A DNA stretch of 39,569 nt from Rhodobacteraceae bacterium HLUCCA09 (GTDB lineage: Bacteria > Pseudomonadota > Alphaproteobacteria > Rhodobacterales > Rhodobacteraceae). Positions 1-7,868 of the stretch are shown piece by piece (the first letter of the stretch is position 1; every line of letters begins with the position of its first letter). Location of the stretch: assembly GCA_001314685.1 (NCBI GenBank), contig LJNT01000132.1, positions 1-39,569 of the forward strand, written 5' to 3'. The notes beneath the pieces were generated by a model. It saw nothing but the letters and a program-made list of their open reading frames with translations. It was not told the DNA's origin and made no database searches. The position numbers and the translations under genes were made by a program.

Positions 1-8
1 CCGCGACA

Positions 9-55
9 GGGGGGCGCCGCCCCCCGGCCGCGCCTCCCCCGGGGTATTTCCGGCC
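9..55 (-). terminator. 3'-end element with GC hairpin, downstream of ecfG
   Basis: Read on the minus strand, the element has a GGCCGGAAATACCCCGGGGG core (55 to 36) followed by a perfect 7-bp hairpin with arms at 25-19 and 15-9 (GGGGGGC/GCCCCCC, loop of three). It lies 36 bases past the ecfG stop in the same orientation. The same core plus hairpin recurs after mtkB and, less exactly, after yeeE. No T-tract follows, so factor-independent termination is an inference from position and structure. Confidence 0.5.
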
Positions 56-62
56 AGATCAA

Positions 63-80
63 GGGGGCGGTGAAGCCCCC
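63..80 (-). terminator. Short GC hairpin just after ecfG
   Basis: GGGGGC and GCCCCC arms (63-68 and 75-80) enclose a six-base loop, ten bases beyond the ecfG stop. On the minus strand the second arm is followed by TTGAT. The stem is short but all G-C. It probably works together with the 3'-end element at 9-55. Confidence 0.4.
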
Positions 81-90
81 CGCGCGCCGT

Positions 91-795
91 TCAGTTGCCG
101 AACACCGCCCGCACCGCCGCTGCAGTCTTGTCCGCGAGTTCGTCCGCCTCGGCCTCGGTCAGGCAGAGCGGCGGGGCGAAGCCGATCACCGGGGCCTCGG
201 GCATGGCGCGGGCGATCACGCCGTTCTGCAGCATGTGCGCCGCCACGGCGGCGGCGGGCGCGCCCTCGGGGGCGGCGCGGGTGGCGCGGTCGGTCATCTC
301 CATCTCCTCGTGCGCCTCGAGGCCGAGCAGTTCGGCAAGCTTGCGCCGCGCGCGGTTGGCGCGGCTCTTGACCGTGCCGGCGGGCACGCAGGTCATGCGC
401 GCGGCCTCGTCGTAGGAAAAGCCCGACGCGCCCACGAGCACCAGCGCCTCGCGCTGCTCGTCGGGCAGTTGCGCGAAGGCCACGGCGAAGTCGCGCAGCG
501 CGAGGCGGCCGTCATGGGCAGGCTTTTCGGCCAGCCGCGCGGCGAAGGCCCCCTCGCTGTCGGCCGTCTCGCGCCGCAGCCGGCGACGCTGGGTGTAGAA
601 GTGGTTGCGCAGGATGGTGAACAGCCACGCCCGCATGTTGGTTCCGGCGGTGTAGCTGCCGATATTGGTCCAGGCCTTGACCACCGTGTCCTGCACGAGA
701 TCGTCGGCCGACGAGGGGTCGCGGGTGAGCGACATGGCGAAGGCGCGCATTGCGGCGAGGTGTTCGGGAATCTCGTCGCGCGGATCCCCGTGCAC
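91..795 (-). CDS. ecfG: EcfG-family general stress sigma factor with an aminotransferase-like C-terminal tail
   Basis: Extracytoplasmic-function sigma factor of the PhyR-NepR-EcfG cascade. It directs RNA polymerase to stress genes when NepR is titrated away by phosphorylated PhyR. Region 2 is visible as AFAMSLTRDPSSADDLVQDT with NMRAWLFTILRN after it. Region 4 is visible as LPDEQREALVLVGASGFSY and GTVKSRANRARRKLAELLG. The GTG at 795 gives the usual short N-terminus (MHGDPRDEIPEHL); an in-frame ATG at 888 would add 31 low-complexity residues. EcfG proteins normally end near the motif seen here as EEMEMTDRAT. This one continues for about 55 residues (91-255) with NGVIARAMP, IGFAPPLCLTEAEADEL and a final AVRAVFGN, which resembles the end of class III aminotransferases. 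The sigma factor call is firm; the origin of the tail is inferred. Confidence 0.88.
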   Translation of the reverse strand: MHGDPRDEIPEHLAAMRAFAMSLTRDPSSADDLVQDTVVKAWTNIGSYTAGTNMRAWLFTILRNHFYTQRRRLRRETADSEGAFAARLAEKPAHDGRLALRDFAVAFAQLPDEQREALVLVGASGFSYDEAARMTCVPAGTVKSRANRARRKLAELLGLEAHEEMEMTDRATRAAPEGAPAAAVAAHMLQNGVIARAMPEAPVIGFAPPLCLTEAEADELADKTAAAVRAVFGN

Positions 796-981
796 CGACC
801 CGCCCGCGGCAGAGCCCGGATGGTCCTGGCCCGCATGGCTCGGGCCCGCGCGGCGCGCGGGCGTCCCGTCCCCCCTGCCTCCGGCCATCAGGGTCGGGGC
901 CGCCGGGCGGTCGCGTCGCAGGGGCCCGTCGGGGGCGTCGTCATCCGGGCGATCCTCGCATCGGTCTCATGCGGGGAGGCC

Positions 982-1140
982 TCATTCGGGCCGCCCCTGT
1001 TCGCGCAGCTTGCGCAGGAGGTCGTGGAAGCGGTCCGGCACCTCTTCCTCGAGGGTCCGCTGGTAGACCTTGCGCAGATTCTCGTCGATCTGCTGGTCCA
1101 GCCGCTTCTTCCGGTCTTCCTGCGTCATCTCGGCATACAT
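982..1140 (-). CDS. nepR: NepR anti-sigma factor
   Basis: Small anti-sigma factor that binds EcfG until phosphorylated PhyR displaces it. The 52-residue product contains the family core IDENLRKVYQRTLEEEVPDR followed by FHDLLRKL: two amphipathic helices joined by the conserved VPDRF segment. ATG at 1140 is chosen because it leaves room for the promoter at 1177-1201; longer in-frame starts would run through that promoter. It precedes ecfG on the same strand, about 190 bases from the preferred ecfG start. That gap is longer than the near-overlap usual for this pair. The family assignment comes from motif and context. Confidence 0.9.
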   Translation of the reverse strand: MYAEMTQEDRKKRLDQQIDENLRKVYQRTLEEEVPDRFHDLLRKLREQGRPE

Positions 1141-1176
1141 GCGCGATCGGTCTCGCCATTTCCAGTGGTGTCTCTC

Positions 1177-1201
1177 AACGTTGACGCGGCCCGCCGGTTC
1201 C
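1177..1201 (-). promoter_or_regulatory. EcfG-type promoter for nepR-ecfG
   Basis: On the minus strand GGAAC (1201-1197) and CGTT (1180-1177) are separated by exactly 16 bases. This matches the alphaproteobacterial general-stress promoter consensus GGAAC-N16/17-CGTT. It sits 37 bases upstream of the nepR ATG and implies positive autoregulation of the sigma factor and its antagonist. No equivalent site faces phyR. Confidence 0.85.
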
Positions 1202-1243
1202 CGAAGAATGGGAAAAGACTTGCAGACATCACAGGGATCGCCC

Positions 1244-2047
1244 GTGCCCAACCCGTCTCAACTCGCCGACGTCGTGGGCGAGAACCTCCCCTTCCTGCGC
1301 CGCTACGCGAGAGCGCTGACCGGCAGCCAGGAAACCGGCGACACCTACGCCTCGGCCACGCTCGAGGCGCTGATCGAGGACCCCTCGATCTTCGACGACG
1401 GCGTGTCGTCCAAGGCGGCCCTCTTCCGCGCCTTCCACCTGATCTGGTCGAGTGCGGGCTCGCCCGTCTCGGACGGCGACGACGCCATGTCGCGCCAGGC
1501 GCAGGGCCACATGGCGCGGCTCACGCCCAACAGCCGCGAGGCGTTGCTCCTGCACACGATCGAGGAGTTTCGGCTGGGCGAGATCGCCGTCATCATGCAG
1601 GTGTCGGAGCCCGAGGCGCGCGACCTGCTCGACCGTGCCCGCGCCGAAATGGAGGAGAGCGTCACGGGCCGCATTCTGATCATCGAGGACGAGGCGATCA
1701 TCGCGATGGACATCGAGGGAATCGTCACCTCGATGGGGCACGCGGTGACCGGCATCGCCCGCACCCGCGCCCGCGCGGTGGAACTCGGCAACAACGACCG
1801 GCCCGACCTGATCCTCGCCGATATCCAGCTTGCCGACGACAGTTCGGGGATCGATGCGGTGAACGAGTTGTTGCAGTCGTTCCCCGAGACACCGGTGATT
1901 TTCATCACCGCCTTCCCCGAGCGGCTGCTGACCGGCGACCGGCCCGAGCCCGCCTTCCTGATCTCCAAGCCCTACACCGAGGAGCAGGTGCGCAGCGCGG
2001 TGAGTCAGGCGATGTTCTTCGCCTCGACAGAGGGCCTCGCGGGCTGA
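1244..2047 (+). CDS. phyR: PhyR two-component anti-anti-sigma response regulator
   Basis: Master activator of the alphaproteobacterial general stress response. Residues 1-140 form a sigma-like domain that mimics EcfG and captures NepR (ENLPFLRRYARALTGSQETG; LTPNSREALLLHTIEEFRLG). Residues 143-267 form a receiver domain (ILIIEDEAIIAMDIEGI) with the phospho-acceptor Asp near position 193 (LILADIQLADDSSG) and the ISKPYTEEQV lysine segment. GTG at 1244 is chosen because AGGGA lies six bases upstream and it gives the typical 267-residue length; an ATG at 1208 is possible. It is divergent from nepR-ecfG with 103 bases between starts. The cognate HWE/HisKA2 kinase is not in the window. Confidence 0.94.
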   Translation: MPNPSQLADVVGENLPFLRRYARALTGSQETGDTYASATLEALIEDPSIFDDGVSSKAALFRAFHLIWSSAGSPVSDGDDAMSRQAQGHMARLTPNSREALLLHTIEEFRLGEIAVIMQVSEPEARDLLDRARAEMEESVTGRILIIEDEAIIAMDIEGIVTSMGHAVTGIARTRARAVELGNNDRPDLILADIQLADDSSGIDAVNELLQSFPETPVIFITAFPERLLTGDRPEPAFLISKPYTEEQVRSAVSQAMFFASTEGLAG

Positions 2048-2087
2048 GGCGGCGCGGGGGCTGCGCCCGGTCTGCGGGGGCCGTGCG

Positions 2088-3338
2088 ATGATCGTCGCCT
2101 ACCGGCTCGCCCTGGGCCTCGCCGCGCCCGTCCTGCTGGCGATCTGGCTCGTGCGCCTCGGGCGCGGGCGGGAGACGTGGGCCGACCTGCGCGAGCGTCT
2201 CGGGCGCGGCGGGCCGGCCGGGACGGGCGCGCTCTGGCTCCACGCCGCCTCGGTGGGCGAGGTCGCCGCCGCGCGCCCGCTGGTCGAGGCGCTGTGCGCC
2301 CGGGTGCCCGGCCTGAGGGCGGTCGTCACCTGCAACACCGTCACGGGGCGCCGCGCGGCGCGAGACTGGGGGCTGGCGGGCATCGAGGCGCGCCTCGCGC
2401 CGCTCGACTACCGCTGGGCCGTGGCGGCGTTCCTGCGGCGGCTGCGCCCCGCCGCGCTGGTCGTCGTCGAGAACGAGCTGTGGCCCAACCGCCTGTCGCT
2501 CGCCCATGCGCGCGGGATGCCGGTGGCGCTCGTCGCCGCGCGCCTCTCCTCGCGCAGCGCGGCGCGCTGGGCGCGGGCCTCGGCGGTTTTGCGGCGGCTC
2601 CTCGCACCGGTCGCGCTGGCCGCCCCGCATGATGCGGCGTCGGCCGAGCGGCTGCTGGGGCTCGGCCTGCCCCGCGCCGCACTCGGCCCGGCCGCGCCGC
2701 TGAAATCCGTGGTGGCGCTCGCCCCCCCCGCCCCGGCGGCGCTCGCCGCGCTGGGCTATCGCCGCGCCGAGACGGTGCTCGCCGCCTCGACCCATGCTGG
2801 CGAGGAGGGGCCGGTGCTCGACGCCTTCGCCGCCGCCCGCACCCGCCGCCCGGCGCTGCGCCTGATCCTCGCGCCGCGCCACCCCGAGCGGGGGCCGGAG
2901 ATCGCCCGCCTGATCGCCGCGCGCGGCCTTGGCCATGCGATCCGCTCGGCCGGCGCGGCGCCGGGCGACGCGCCGGTCTACCTCGCCGACACGCTGGGCG
3001 AGATGGCGCTGTGGTATGCCGCCGCCGGCCTCTGCTTCGTCGGCGGCTCGCTGGTGGCGAAGGGCGGGCACACGCCCTACGAGCCGGCGGGCTTCGCCTG
3101 CGCCATCCTGCACGGGCCGCATGTCGAGAACGCGGACGACGCCTATGCCGCGCTCGACGCGGCCGGGGCGGCGGTGCCGGTCTCGGATGCCGGTGGGCTG
3201 GCCGACGCGCTTGCCATGCTCGACGCCGGCGAACAGGAGCGGCTCGGCGCCCGCGCCCGCGAAACCCTCGCCGCGCAGGATATCGGGCCGCTGGCCGACG
3301 CGCTCGTGGATCGGCTCGGCCTCGGCTCGACCGGCTGA
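2088..3338 (+). CDS. waaA: 3-deoxy-D-manno-octulosonic acid (Kdo) transferase
   Basis: Glycosyltransferase that adds Kdo from CMP-Kdo to the lipid A precursor at the inner face of the inner membrane. The 416-residue protein starts with a membrane anchor (about residues 5-23, LALGLAAPVLLAIWLV) and then shows WaaA landmarks: LHAASVGE near 50, NTVTGRRAA, VVVENELWPN, LAASTHAGEE in the nucleotide-binding domain, ADTLGEMALWY and GGSLVAKGGHTPYEPA near the C-terminus. The length is typical. It begins 40 bases after phyR on the same strand, so read-through from phyR is possible. A tandem-repeat array lies between its 3' end and the convergent deacetylase gene. Confidence 0.94.
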   Translation: MIVAYRLALGLAAPVLLAIWLVRLGRGRETWADLRERLGRGGPAGTGALWLHAASVGEVAAARPLVEALCARVPGLRAVVTCNTVTGRRAARDWGLAGIEARLAPLDYRWAVAAFLRRLRPAALVVVENELWPNRLSLAHARGMPVALVAARLSSRSAARWARASAVLRRLLAPVALAAPHDAASAERLLGLGLPRAALGPAAPLKSVVALAPPAPAALAALGYRRAETVLAASTHAGEEGPVLDAFAAARTRRPALRLILAPRHPERGPEIARLIAARGLGHAIRSAGAAPGDAPVYLADTLGEMALWYAAAGLCFVGGSLVAKGGHTPYEPAGFACAILHGPHVENADDAYAALDAAGAAVPVSDAGGLADALAMLDAGEQERLGARARETLAAQDIGPLADALVDRLGLGSTG

Positions 3339-3394
3339 CCGGCGCCCGAAGCCCACGCGCTCCGGCGCCGGCGCGTGCCATCGCGCCCCGCCCC

Positions 3395-3467
3395 GCGACG
3401 TGCCCCGTGACGTGCCCCGTGACGTGCCCACGTGACGTGCCCACGTGACGTGCCCGCGACGTGCACC
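3395..3467. repeat. 12-13 bp tandem repeat 3' of waaA
   Basis: About five and a half units built on GTGACGTGCCCC (12 bp) or GTGACGTGCCCAC (13 bp), with first and last units diverged (GCGACGTG). The array occupies the intergenic gap between convergent waaA and the deacetylase gene. The mixture of 12 and 13 bp units means it cannot encode a constant peptide repeat. Confidence 0.85.
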
Positions 3468-3484
3468 GGGCGTGGTCGCTCTGC

Positions 3485-4639
3485 TCACGCCGTGGCGCGC
3501 GGGCGCCCTGCCCCGGCCTCGCGCAGCGCGCGCGCCCGCGCCGCGCGCTCGCGGACTTCGGAGCGCAGCGGGCCCTCGCGCGGGGCGTCGCGCAGGGTGG
3601 TGAACCAATGGTCTGGAGGGGTGCGTCCCCGCCGGTTCTGCCATGTCAGCCCGCGCAGCACCGCCTCGGCCTCGACCGGCAGCCGGTCGGGGATCTCCTC
3701 GCCCGCCAGCACGCCCCACACCCCCGTCCAGAGACGGCCGACCGACCACGGGTTGTAGCCGCCGCCCCCCAGCACGAGGAAGCGGGGCGAGAGCGGCCGC
3801 AGCGCCGCCACCACGGCCCAGTGCGCGTTGTTCGACAGCGACAGGCGCGAGAGCGGATCCTCCTCCACCGCGTCGGCCCCGCATTGCAGCACGACCGCGT
3901 CGGGGGCGAAGCGCTCCACCAGCGGAACGATCAGCGCCTCGCGCACGAAGGCCATCTCGGTGTCGTTGAACCCGCGCGGCACCGGCAGGTTGACGGCCGA
4001 GCCGTGCGCCGTGTCGTCAAGCTCGCCGGTGAAGGGCCAGCGCCGCTCTTCATGCACCGAGATCATCAGCGTCTCGGGGTCGCCCGCGAAGGCAGCCTCG
4101 ACCCCGTCGCAATGGTGCGCGTCGATATCGACATAGGCGATGCGCGCGGCGCCCGCGCGCCGCAGCGCCAGCATCGCCAGCACCGGGTCGTTGAGATAGC
4201 AAAAGCCGTTTGCCCGCCCCGGCATGGCGTGGTGCGTGCCGCCCGCCGGGTGGTGCACGACGCCGCCCTCAGCCAGCAACTCGCCCGCCAGGAACGAGCC
4301 GCCGGCCGAGGTGGCCGGCCGCCGCCACACCTCGGGAAAAACCGGGTTGGCATGGGTGCCGAGGCCATAGGTCTCGGGGTCGCCGGCGCGCGCCGCGCCC
4401 TCGGCCTCGGCCCGCTGGAGCGCGGCGACGTAATCCGGCGTGTGCCATGCGGTCACGGCGGCCGGCTTGGCGCGCGGCGAGGTGCGAAAGCGCGCGCGCG
4501 GCAGCCAGCCAAGGGCGCGCGACAGGTCCATCACGGTCGAGACGCGGGGGATGTGCAGCGGATGCCAGCGGCCATAGCTCGAGCCGCGGTAGATCTCGTG
4601 GCCGAGCATGACGGGTCGGGGCAGCGACTCACGCGTCAA
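3485..4639 (-). CDS. AcuC-like histone deacetylase family hydrolase
   Basis: Zinc-dependent deacetylase fold related to AcuC and bacterial HDAC-like amidohydrolases. The substrate cannot be read from sequence; AcuC itself removes acetyl groups from acetyl-CoA synthetase. Motifs in order are EIYRGSSYGRWHPL at the N-terminus, the catalytic His pair in GGTHHAMPG, the metal site DIDAHHCDGVE, and GGGGYNPWSVGRLW near residue 295. The start is read as TTG at 4639, giving MTRESLPRPVMLG and overlapping the upstream peroxidase gene by 11 bases with GAGG a few bases upstream. ATG at 4609 would be ten residues shorter and lacks a clear ribosome site. It probably shares a transcript with the peroxidase gene. 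Confidence 0.9.
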   Translation of the reverse strand: MTRESLPRPVMLGHEIYRGSSYGRWHPLHIPRVSTVMDLSRALGWLPRARFRTSPRAKPAAVTAWHTPDYVAALQRAEAEGAARAGDPETYGLGTHANPVFPEVWRRPATSAGGSFLAGELLAEGGVVHHPAGGTHHAMPGRANGFCYLNDPVLAMLALRRAGAARIAYVDIDAHHCDGVEAAFAGDPETLMISVHEERRWPFTGELDDTAHGSAVNLPVPRGFNDTEMAFVREALIVPLVERFAPDAVVLQCGADAVEEDPLSRLSLSNNAHWAVVAALRPLSPRFLVLGGGGYNPWSVGRLWTGVWGVLAGEEIPDRLPVEAEAVLRGLTWQNRRGRTPPDHWFTTLRDAPREGPLRSEVRERAARARALREAGAGRPRATA

Positions 4640-5210
4640 GAAGCGCCTCGATCTCGCCCACGACCGCGGCCGACAGCGGCGAGGCGCCCGAGCCCCAGCT
4701 GCGCACCGGCGCGCCGCCCGGACCGATCAGCACCTTGTTGAAGTTCCAGCGCGGGCGAAAGCCGTGCTCGTCGGCGAGCCAGCGGTAGAACGGGTGCGCC
4801 GAGGGGCCGCGGACATGGGTGATCTCGGTCATCGGCAGGTCGAGGCCGAATGTGATCTCGCAGAAGTCCCGGACCTCTTCCTCGTTGCCGAGCTCCTGCC
4901 GGAAATCGTTCGACGGCACGGCGAGCGCGACCAACCCCCGGTCGCGGTAGCGCTCCCACAGCGTCTGGAGCTCTTCGTACTGGGGCGTGAAGGCGCACAG
5001 CGAGGCGGTGTTGACCACCAGCACCGGCTGCCCCGCCCAATCGGCGAGCGAGAGCGTGCCGCCGTCGATCGAGGCGAAGGTGAAGGGCGCAGCCGCGCGG
5101 AGGGGCCTCGGCACGCCCGTCGCGGCAAGGCCGAGCGCGGTGGCCACCCCAAGCAGCGCGATGCGCCGGGTGATCCCGCCCGTCATGTCGTGTTCGATGC
5201 CGTCGGCCAT
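4629..5210 (-). CDS. Glutathione peroxidase-like protein with probable Tat signal
   Basis: Thiol peroxidase of the glutathione peroxidase family. The catalytic Cys lies in NTASLCAFTPQYEELQ (Cys, not selenocysteine). PSNDFRQELGNEEEV supplies the Gln region and RWNFNKVLIG the Trp and Asn of the catalytic tetrad. The N-terminus carries twin arginines and a hydrophobic stretch (ITRRIALLGVATALGLAATG), so export by Tat to the periplasm is likely. ATG at 5210 is chosen because GGGGGAG lies six bases upstream. Family members are usually near 160 residues; the extra length here is the signal. It overlaps the downstream deacetylase gene by 11 bases. Confidence 0.88.
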   Translation of the reverse strand: MADGIEHDMTGGITRRIALLGVATALGLAATGVPRPLRAAAPFTFASIDGGTLSLADWAGQPVLVVNTASLCAFTPQYEELQTLWERYRDRGLVALAVPSNDFRQELGNEEEVRDFCEITFGLDLPMTEITHVRGPSAHPFYRWLADEHGFRPRWNFNKVLIGPGGAPVRSWGSGASPLSAAVVGEIEALLDA

Positions 5211-5295
5211 TCCGCACTCCCCCGCTTTGTGCAACCGAGCTATGCCGGGCCCCGGCGGCGTCAAATCCGGCCCCGCCCGCCGGTCGGGCCGTGTC

Positions 5296-5850
5296 TCAGA
5301 CAGTGCCGAGCACGATCGCCATGACGATGGTGTAGACCATCAGGCCGCCCCCGATCAGGAAGAAGTGCCAGTTGCGGAACACGGTCGCCTTGGCGAGTTC
5401 GCGCGCCTGCCCCATCAGGTCGGGCCAAGTGTAGCTGACGAAATCGCCCTGCGTGAACACCGCCGTCACCCGCCCGTCGGAATCGACCACCGGCAGGCGG
5501 CGGAACCGCTCGTTCGACATGATGCGAAGCCAGTCGAGCACGTCGTCGTCGGCCGAGGCCACGCGCGGCTCGGCGGTCATGATCTCGGACAGCGGCGTGG
5601 CAGCGGCGTCGCGCCCCTCGTGGACCATCTTCTTCATCACGTCGCGCTCGGTGACGATACCCTGCACCCGCTCCTCGGCGTCTGTCACCACCACCGAGCC
5701 GTAGTCGCGCCGGCTCATCTCGGCCACCGCCTCGGCGACCGTGGTCTCGGCGCGCATTGTCAACGGGCGCGGCTTGGAGCGGAACTCCGCCCGGTCTCGG
5801 ATGCGCATCACGGGGCGGTCGTTGGCGGCGACGGCGGCTTGCGTGGCCAT
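5296..5850 (-). CDS. CBS-domain protein with C-terminal membrane segment
   Basis: Contains a pair of CBS domains: TTVAEAVAEMSRRDYGSVVV through GIVTERDVMKK, then EPRVASADDDVLDWLRIMSN through RLPVVDSDGRVTAVFTQGD. CBS pairs bind adenosyl nucleotides and regulate an attached or partner activity. Here the only other element is a C-terminal hydrophobic helix (about residues 155-184, HFFLIGGGLMVYTIVMAIVLG), so it is a small inner-membrane protein with a cytosolic sensor. ATG at 5850 has GGGAG eight bases upstream; ATG at 5856 is two codons longer and also possible. The partner is unknown. It lies 85 bases upstream of the peroxidase gene on the same strand. Confidence 0.85.
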   Translation of the reverse strand: MATQAAVAANDRPVMRIRDRAEFRSKPRPLTMRAETTVAEAVAEMSRRDYGSVVVTDAEERVQGIVTERDVMKKMVHEGRDAAATPLSEIMTAEPRVASADDDVLDWLRIMSNERFRRLPVVDSDGRVTAVFTQGDFVSYTWPDLMGQARELAKATVFRNWHFFLIGGGLMVYTIVMAIVLGTV

Positions 5851-6077
5851 GTGCATGTCTCCCTTGCCTCTTCGCGTCGCTCCTTCCACCTAGGGCGCGC
5901 GCGCTGCCCGTCCCGTCGCGCCCCGGCCGCCCGCGCGCGCCGGACCGCCGAGGCAGCGCTGCAACGTTCGGGCAGCGGGTCAACTTGCCGGCGTAATTGT
6001 TTCTTTCTGTGGCCCAATTGACCGGTAGGGTGCGGATTGGCGGCGAGCACGGCCGCAATCTTCATGAGGCGCGCGCG

Positions 6078-7508
6078 ATGCCGCACATCACCGATCCCAC
6101 GGCTCCGGCCGGCCCCGCCCCGCACCGGGCACCTGCCGCGCGCGCGATCCTCGTCGGCGCGCTCGCCGCGGCGCTCGCCGCCTGCGCCCCGGCTCCGCCC
6201 GCGCCCGAGATCGCCGAGCGGCGCGTGGCATTCGAGGGGCCGCTCCCGCCGATGAAGAGCTTCGCCGGGGCGCCCACCGCGCCCCCGATCCGATCAAACC
6301 GCGAGATCGCGCAGGACTTCCTCGATCTCTCCTTCCAGATGGAGAGCGGACGGCGCCTGCCGGCGCTCGCGCGCTTCGAGGGGCCGGTGCGCGTGGGCGT
6401 GCGGGGCAACGCCCCGCCGAGCCTCGAGCGCGACCTCGAGGCCCTGCTCGCCCGCCTGCGCACCGAGGCGGGCATCGATATCCGCCGCGCCGGCCCGGGC
6501 GACGACGCCAACCTCGTGGTCGAGGTGCTCTCGCGGCGCGAGCTGCAGCGGCTGGTGCCGCAGGCCGCCTGTTTCGTGGTGCCGCGCGTCACGAGCTGGG
6601 AGGAGTTCCGCCGCGCCCGCCGCACCGCGGCCGTCGACTGGACGACGGTGCGCACCCGCACCCGCGCCGCCGTGTTCCTGCCCGGCGACGTCAGCCCGCA
6701 GGAGACGCGCGACTGCCTGCACGAGGAGGTCGCGCAGGCGCTGGGGCCGCTCAACGACCTCTACCGCCTGCCCGACAGCGTCTTCAACGACGACAATTTC
6801 CACACCGTGCTGACCGGCTTCGACATGCTGATGCTGCGGGTCTTCTATGACGACGCGCTGTCGTCGGGGCTGTCGCGCGCCGAGGTGGCGAGCCGCCTGC
6901 CCGGCGTGCTCGCCCGCCTCAACCCCGCCGGCCAGGGGCGAGCGGGCCGCGCGGCCGACCCCACGCCGCCCGAATGGACCCGCGCCATCGAGACGGCGCT
7001 CGGCCCCCGCGCCACGCCCGCCGAGCGGCAGGAGGCGGCACGCCGCGCGGTGCGCCTCGCCGAGGCGCGCGGCTGGCGCGACACGCGGCGCGCCTTCTCG
7101 CTCTACGCGCTGGGGCGGCTGTCGCTCGGCTCCGAGCCCGAGCTCGCGCTCGCCTCGTTCCTCGAGGCGGCCGCGATCTACCGCGCGCACCCCGAAACCC
7201 GGATCCAGGCTGCCCATGTCAACATGCAGCTCGCCGCCTTCTCGCTGTCGGCGGGGCAGGTCGAGGGGACGCTGGCGCTGGTCGACGAGAGCCTGCCGGC
7301 GGTGAGCGCGGCCGAGAACGCGGCGCTGCTCGCCACACTGCTGCTGATCAGGGCCGAGGCGCTCGAGACGGCGGGCCGCGGGCGCGAGGCGGCGTCGGTG
7401 CGCGAGGACGCGCTCGGCTGGGCGCGCTACGGCTTCGGTCGCGACGACGTGGTGCGGGCGCGGGCGTCCGAAATCGCCACCCTTGCCCGCACGCGGGCAG
7501 ACCGGTAA
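6078..7508 (+). CDS. DUF2927-type lipoprotein
   Basis: Exported lipoprotein of unknown function. The N-terminus has a hydrophobic signal (ARAILVGALAAALAACAP) with a lipobox whose Cys lies near residue 37. The following NREIAQDFLDLSFQMESGR, CLHEEVAQALGPLNDLYRLP and VFNDDNFHTVLTGFDMLMLR match the DUF2927 domain, which includes an H-E pair in a protease-like setting. The C-terminal third is alpha-helical and alanine-rich and resembles TPR-type repeats. ATG at 6078 has GAGG eight bases upstream. It is followed at 45 bases by the 54-residue membrane protein, probably on one transcript. Confidence 0.85.
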   Translation: MPHITDPTAPAGPAPHRAPAARAILVGALAAALAACAPAPPAPEIAERRVAFEGPLPPMKSFAGAPTAPPIRSNREIAQDFLDLSFQMESGRRLPALARFEGPVRVGVRGNAPPSLERDLEALLARLRTEAGIDIRRAGPGDDANLVVEVLSRRELQRLVPQAACFVVPRVTSWEEFRRARRTAAVDWTTVRTRTRAAVFLPGDVSPQETRDCLHEEVAQALGPLNDLYRLPDSVFNDDNFHTVLTGFDMLMLRVFYDDALSSGLSRAEVASRLPGVLARLNPAGQGRAGRAADPTPPEWTRAIETALGPRATPAERQEAARRAVRLAEARGWRDTRRAFSLYALGRLSLGSEPELALASFLEAAAIYRAHPETRIQAAHVNMQLAAFSLSAGQVEGTLALVDESLPAVSAAENAALLATLLLIRAEALETAGRGREAASVREDALGWARYGFGRDDVVRARASEIATLARTRADR

Positions 7509-7553
7509 GCGCGGCCCCGCGGCCCGGGCGCGGGACGGAGCGGGGAGAGGCGA

Positions 7554-7718
7554 ATGATCGTGCTTGCGGCAGGGCTTGCAGGAGCGGCGCTCGGGGCGCG
7601 CCGGGCGAAGCTGCGCGGCGGCGGCCGGGCCGACATGGCGCAATACGCCGCCGCCCACGCCATCGCCTTCGCGCTCCTCGGCCTCTTCGTCACGATCGCC
7701 GTGGATACCCTGTTCTGA
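7554..7718 (+). CDS. Conserved small membrane protein, 54 residues
   Basis: A short gene with a strong ribosome site (GGGGAGAGG before ATG 7554). The product begins MIVLAAGLAGAALGARRAK, has a polar middle (RGGGRADMAQYAAAH) and ends in a second hydrophobic helix (AIAFALLGLFVTIAVDTLF). Two hydrophobic segments around a basic loop suggest a small inner-membrane hairpin. I recall similar short proteins in Rhodobacteraceae, often labelled misleadingly as apolipoprotein acyltransferase; it is far too short for that enzyme. It sits between the lipoprotein and the VWA gene. Function unknown. Confidence 0.72.
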   Translation: MIVLAAGLAGAALGARRAKLRGGGRADMAQYAAAHAIAFALLGLFVTIAVDTLF

Positions 7719-7799
7719 GCGCCGCCCCCCGACGGTCCGGGGGCGCTCCCGCCCCCTCGATCGGCGCGTGCCGCGCCTCCCTTCGGGCGTTGGGCCGGG

Positions 7800-7824
7800 C
7801 GCCAAGGGGGCATTCCCCTTGGCG
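7800..7824 (+). terminator. Perfect 10-bp hairpin
   Basis: Arms CGCCAAGGGG (7800-7809) and CCCCTTGGCG (7815-7824) with a five-base loop lie between the 54-residue gene and the VWA gene. There is no T-tract after it. It could end the lipoprotein/small-protein transcript or act as an RNA processing or stability element ahead of the next gene. Confidence 0.5.
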
Positions 7825-7868
7825 CGGTCGCGCCCCTGCCCTACCCTCGGCACACGGAGGTGACCGGC

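Noticed and set aside
53-63. FNR half-site near the left edge (AGATCAAGG)
   Set aside because: Only one half matches, and no gene start lies at a suitable distance.
1141-1243. EcfG promoter facing phyR
   Set aside because: The palindromic AACGTT offers a CGTT on the plus strand, but no GGAAC lies 16-17 bases upstream of it.
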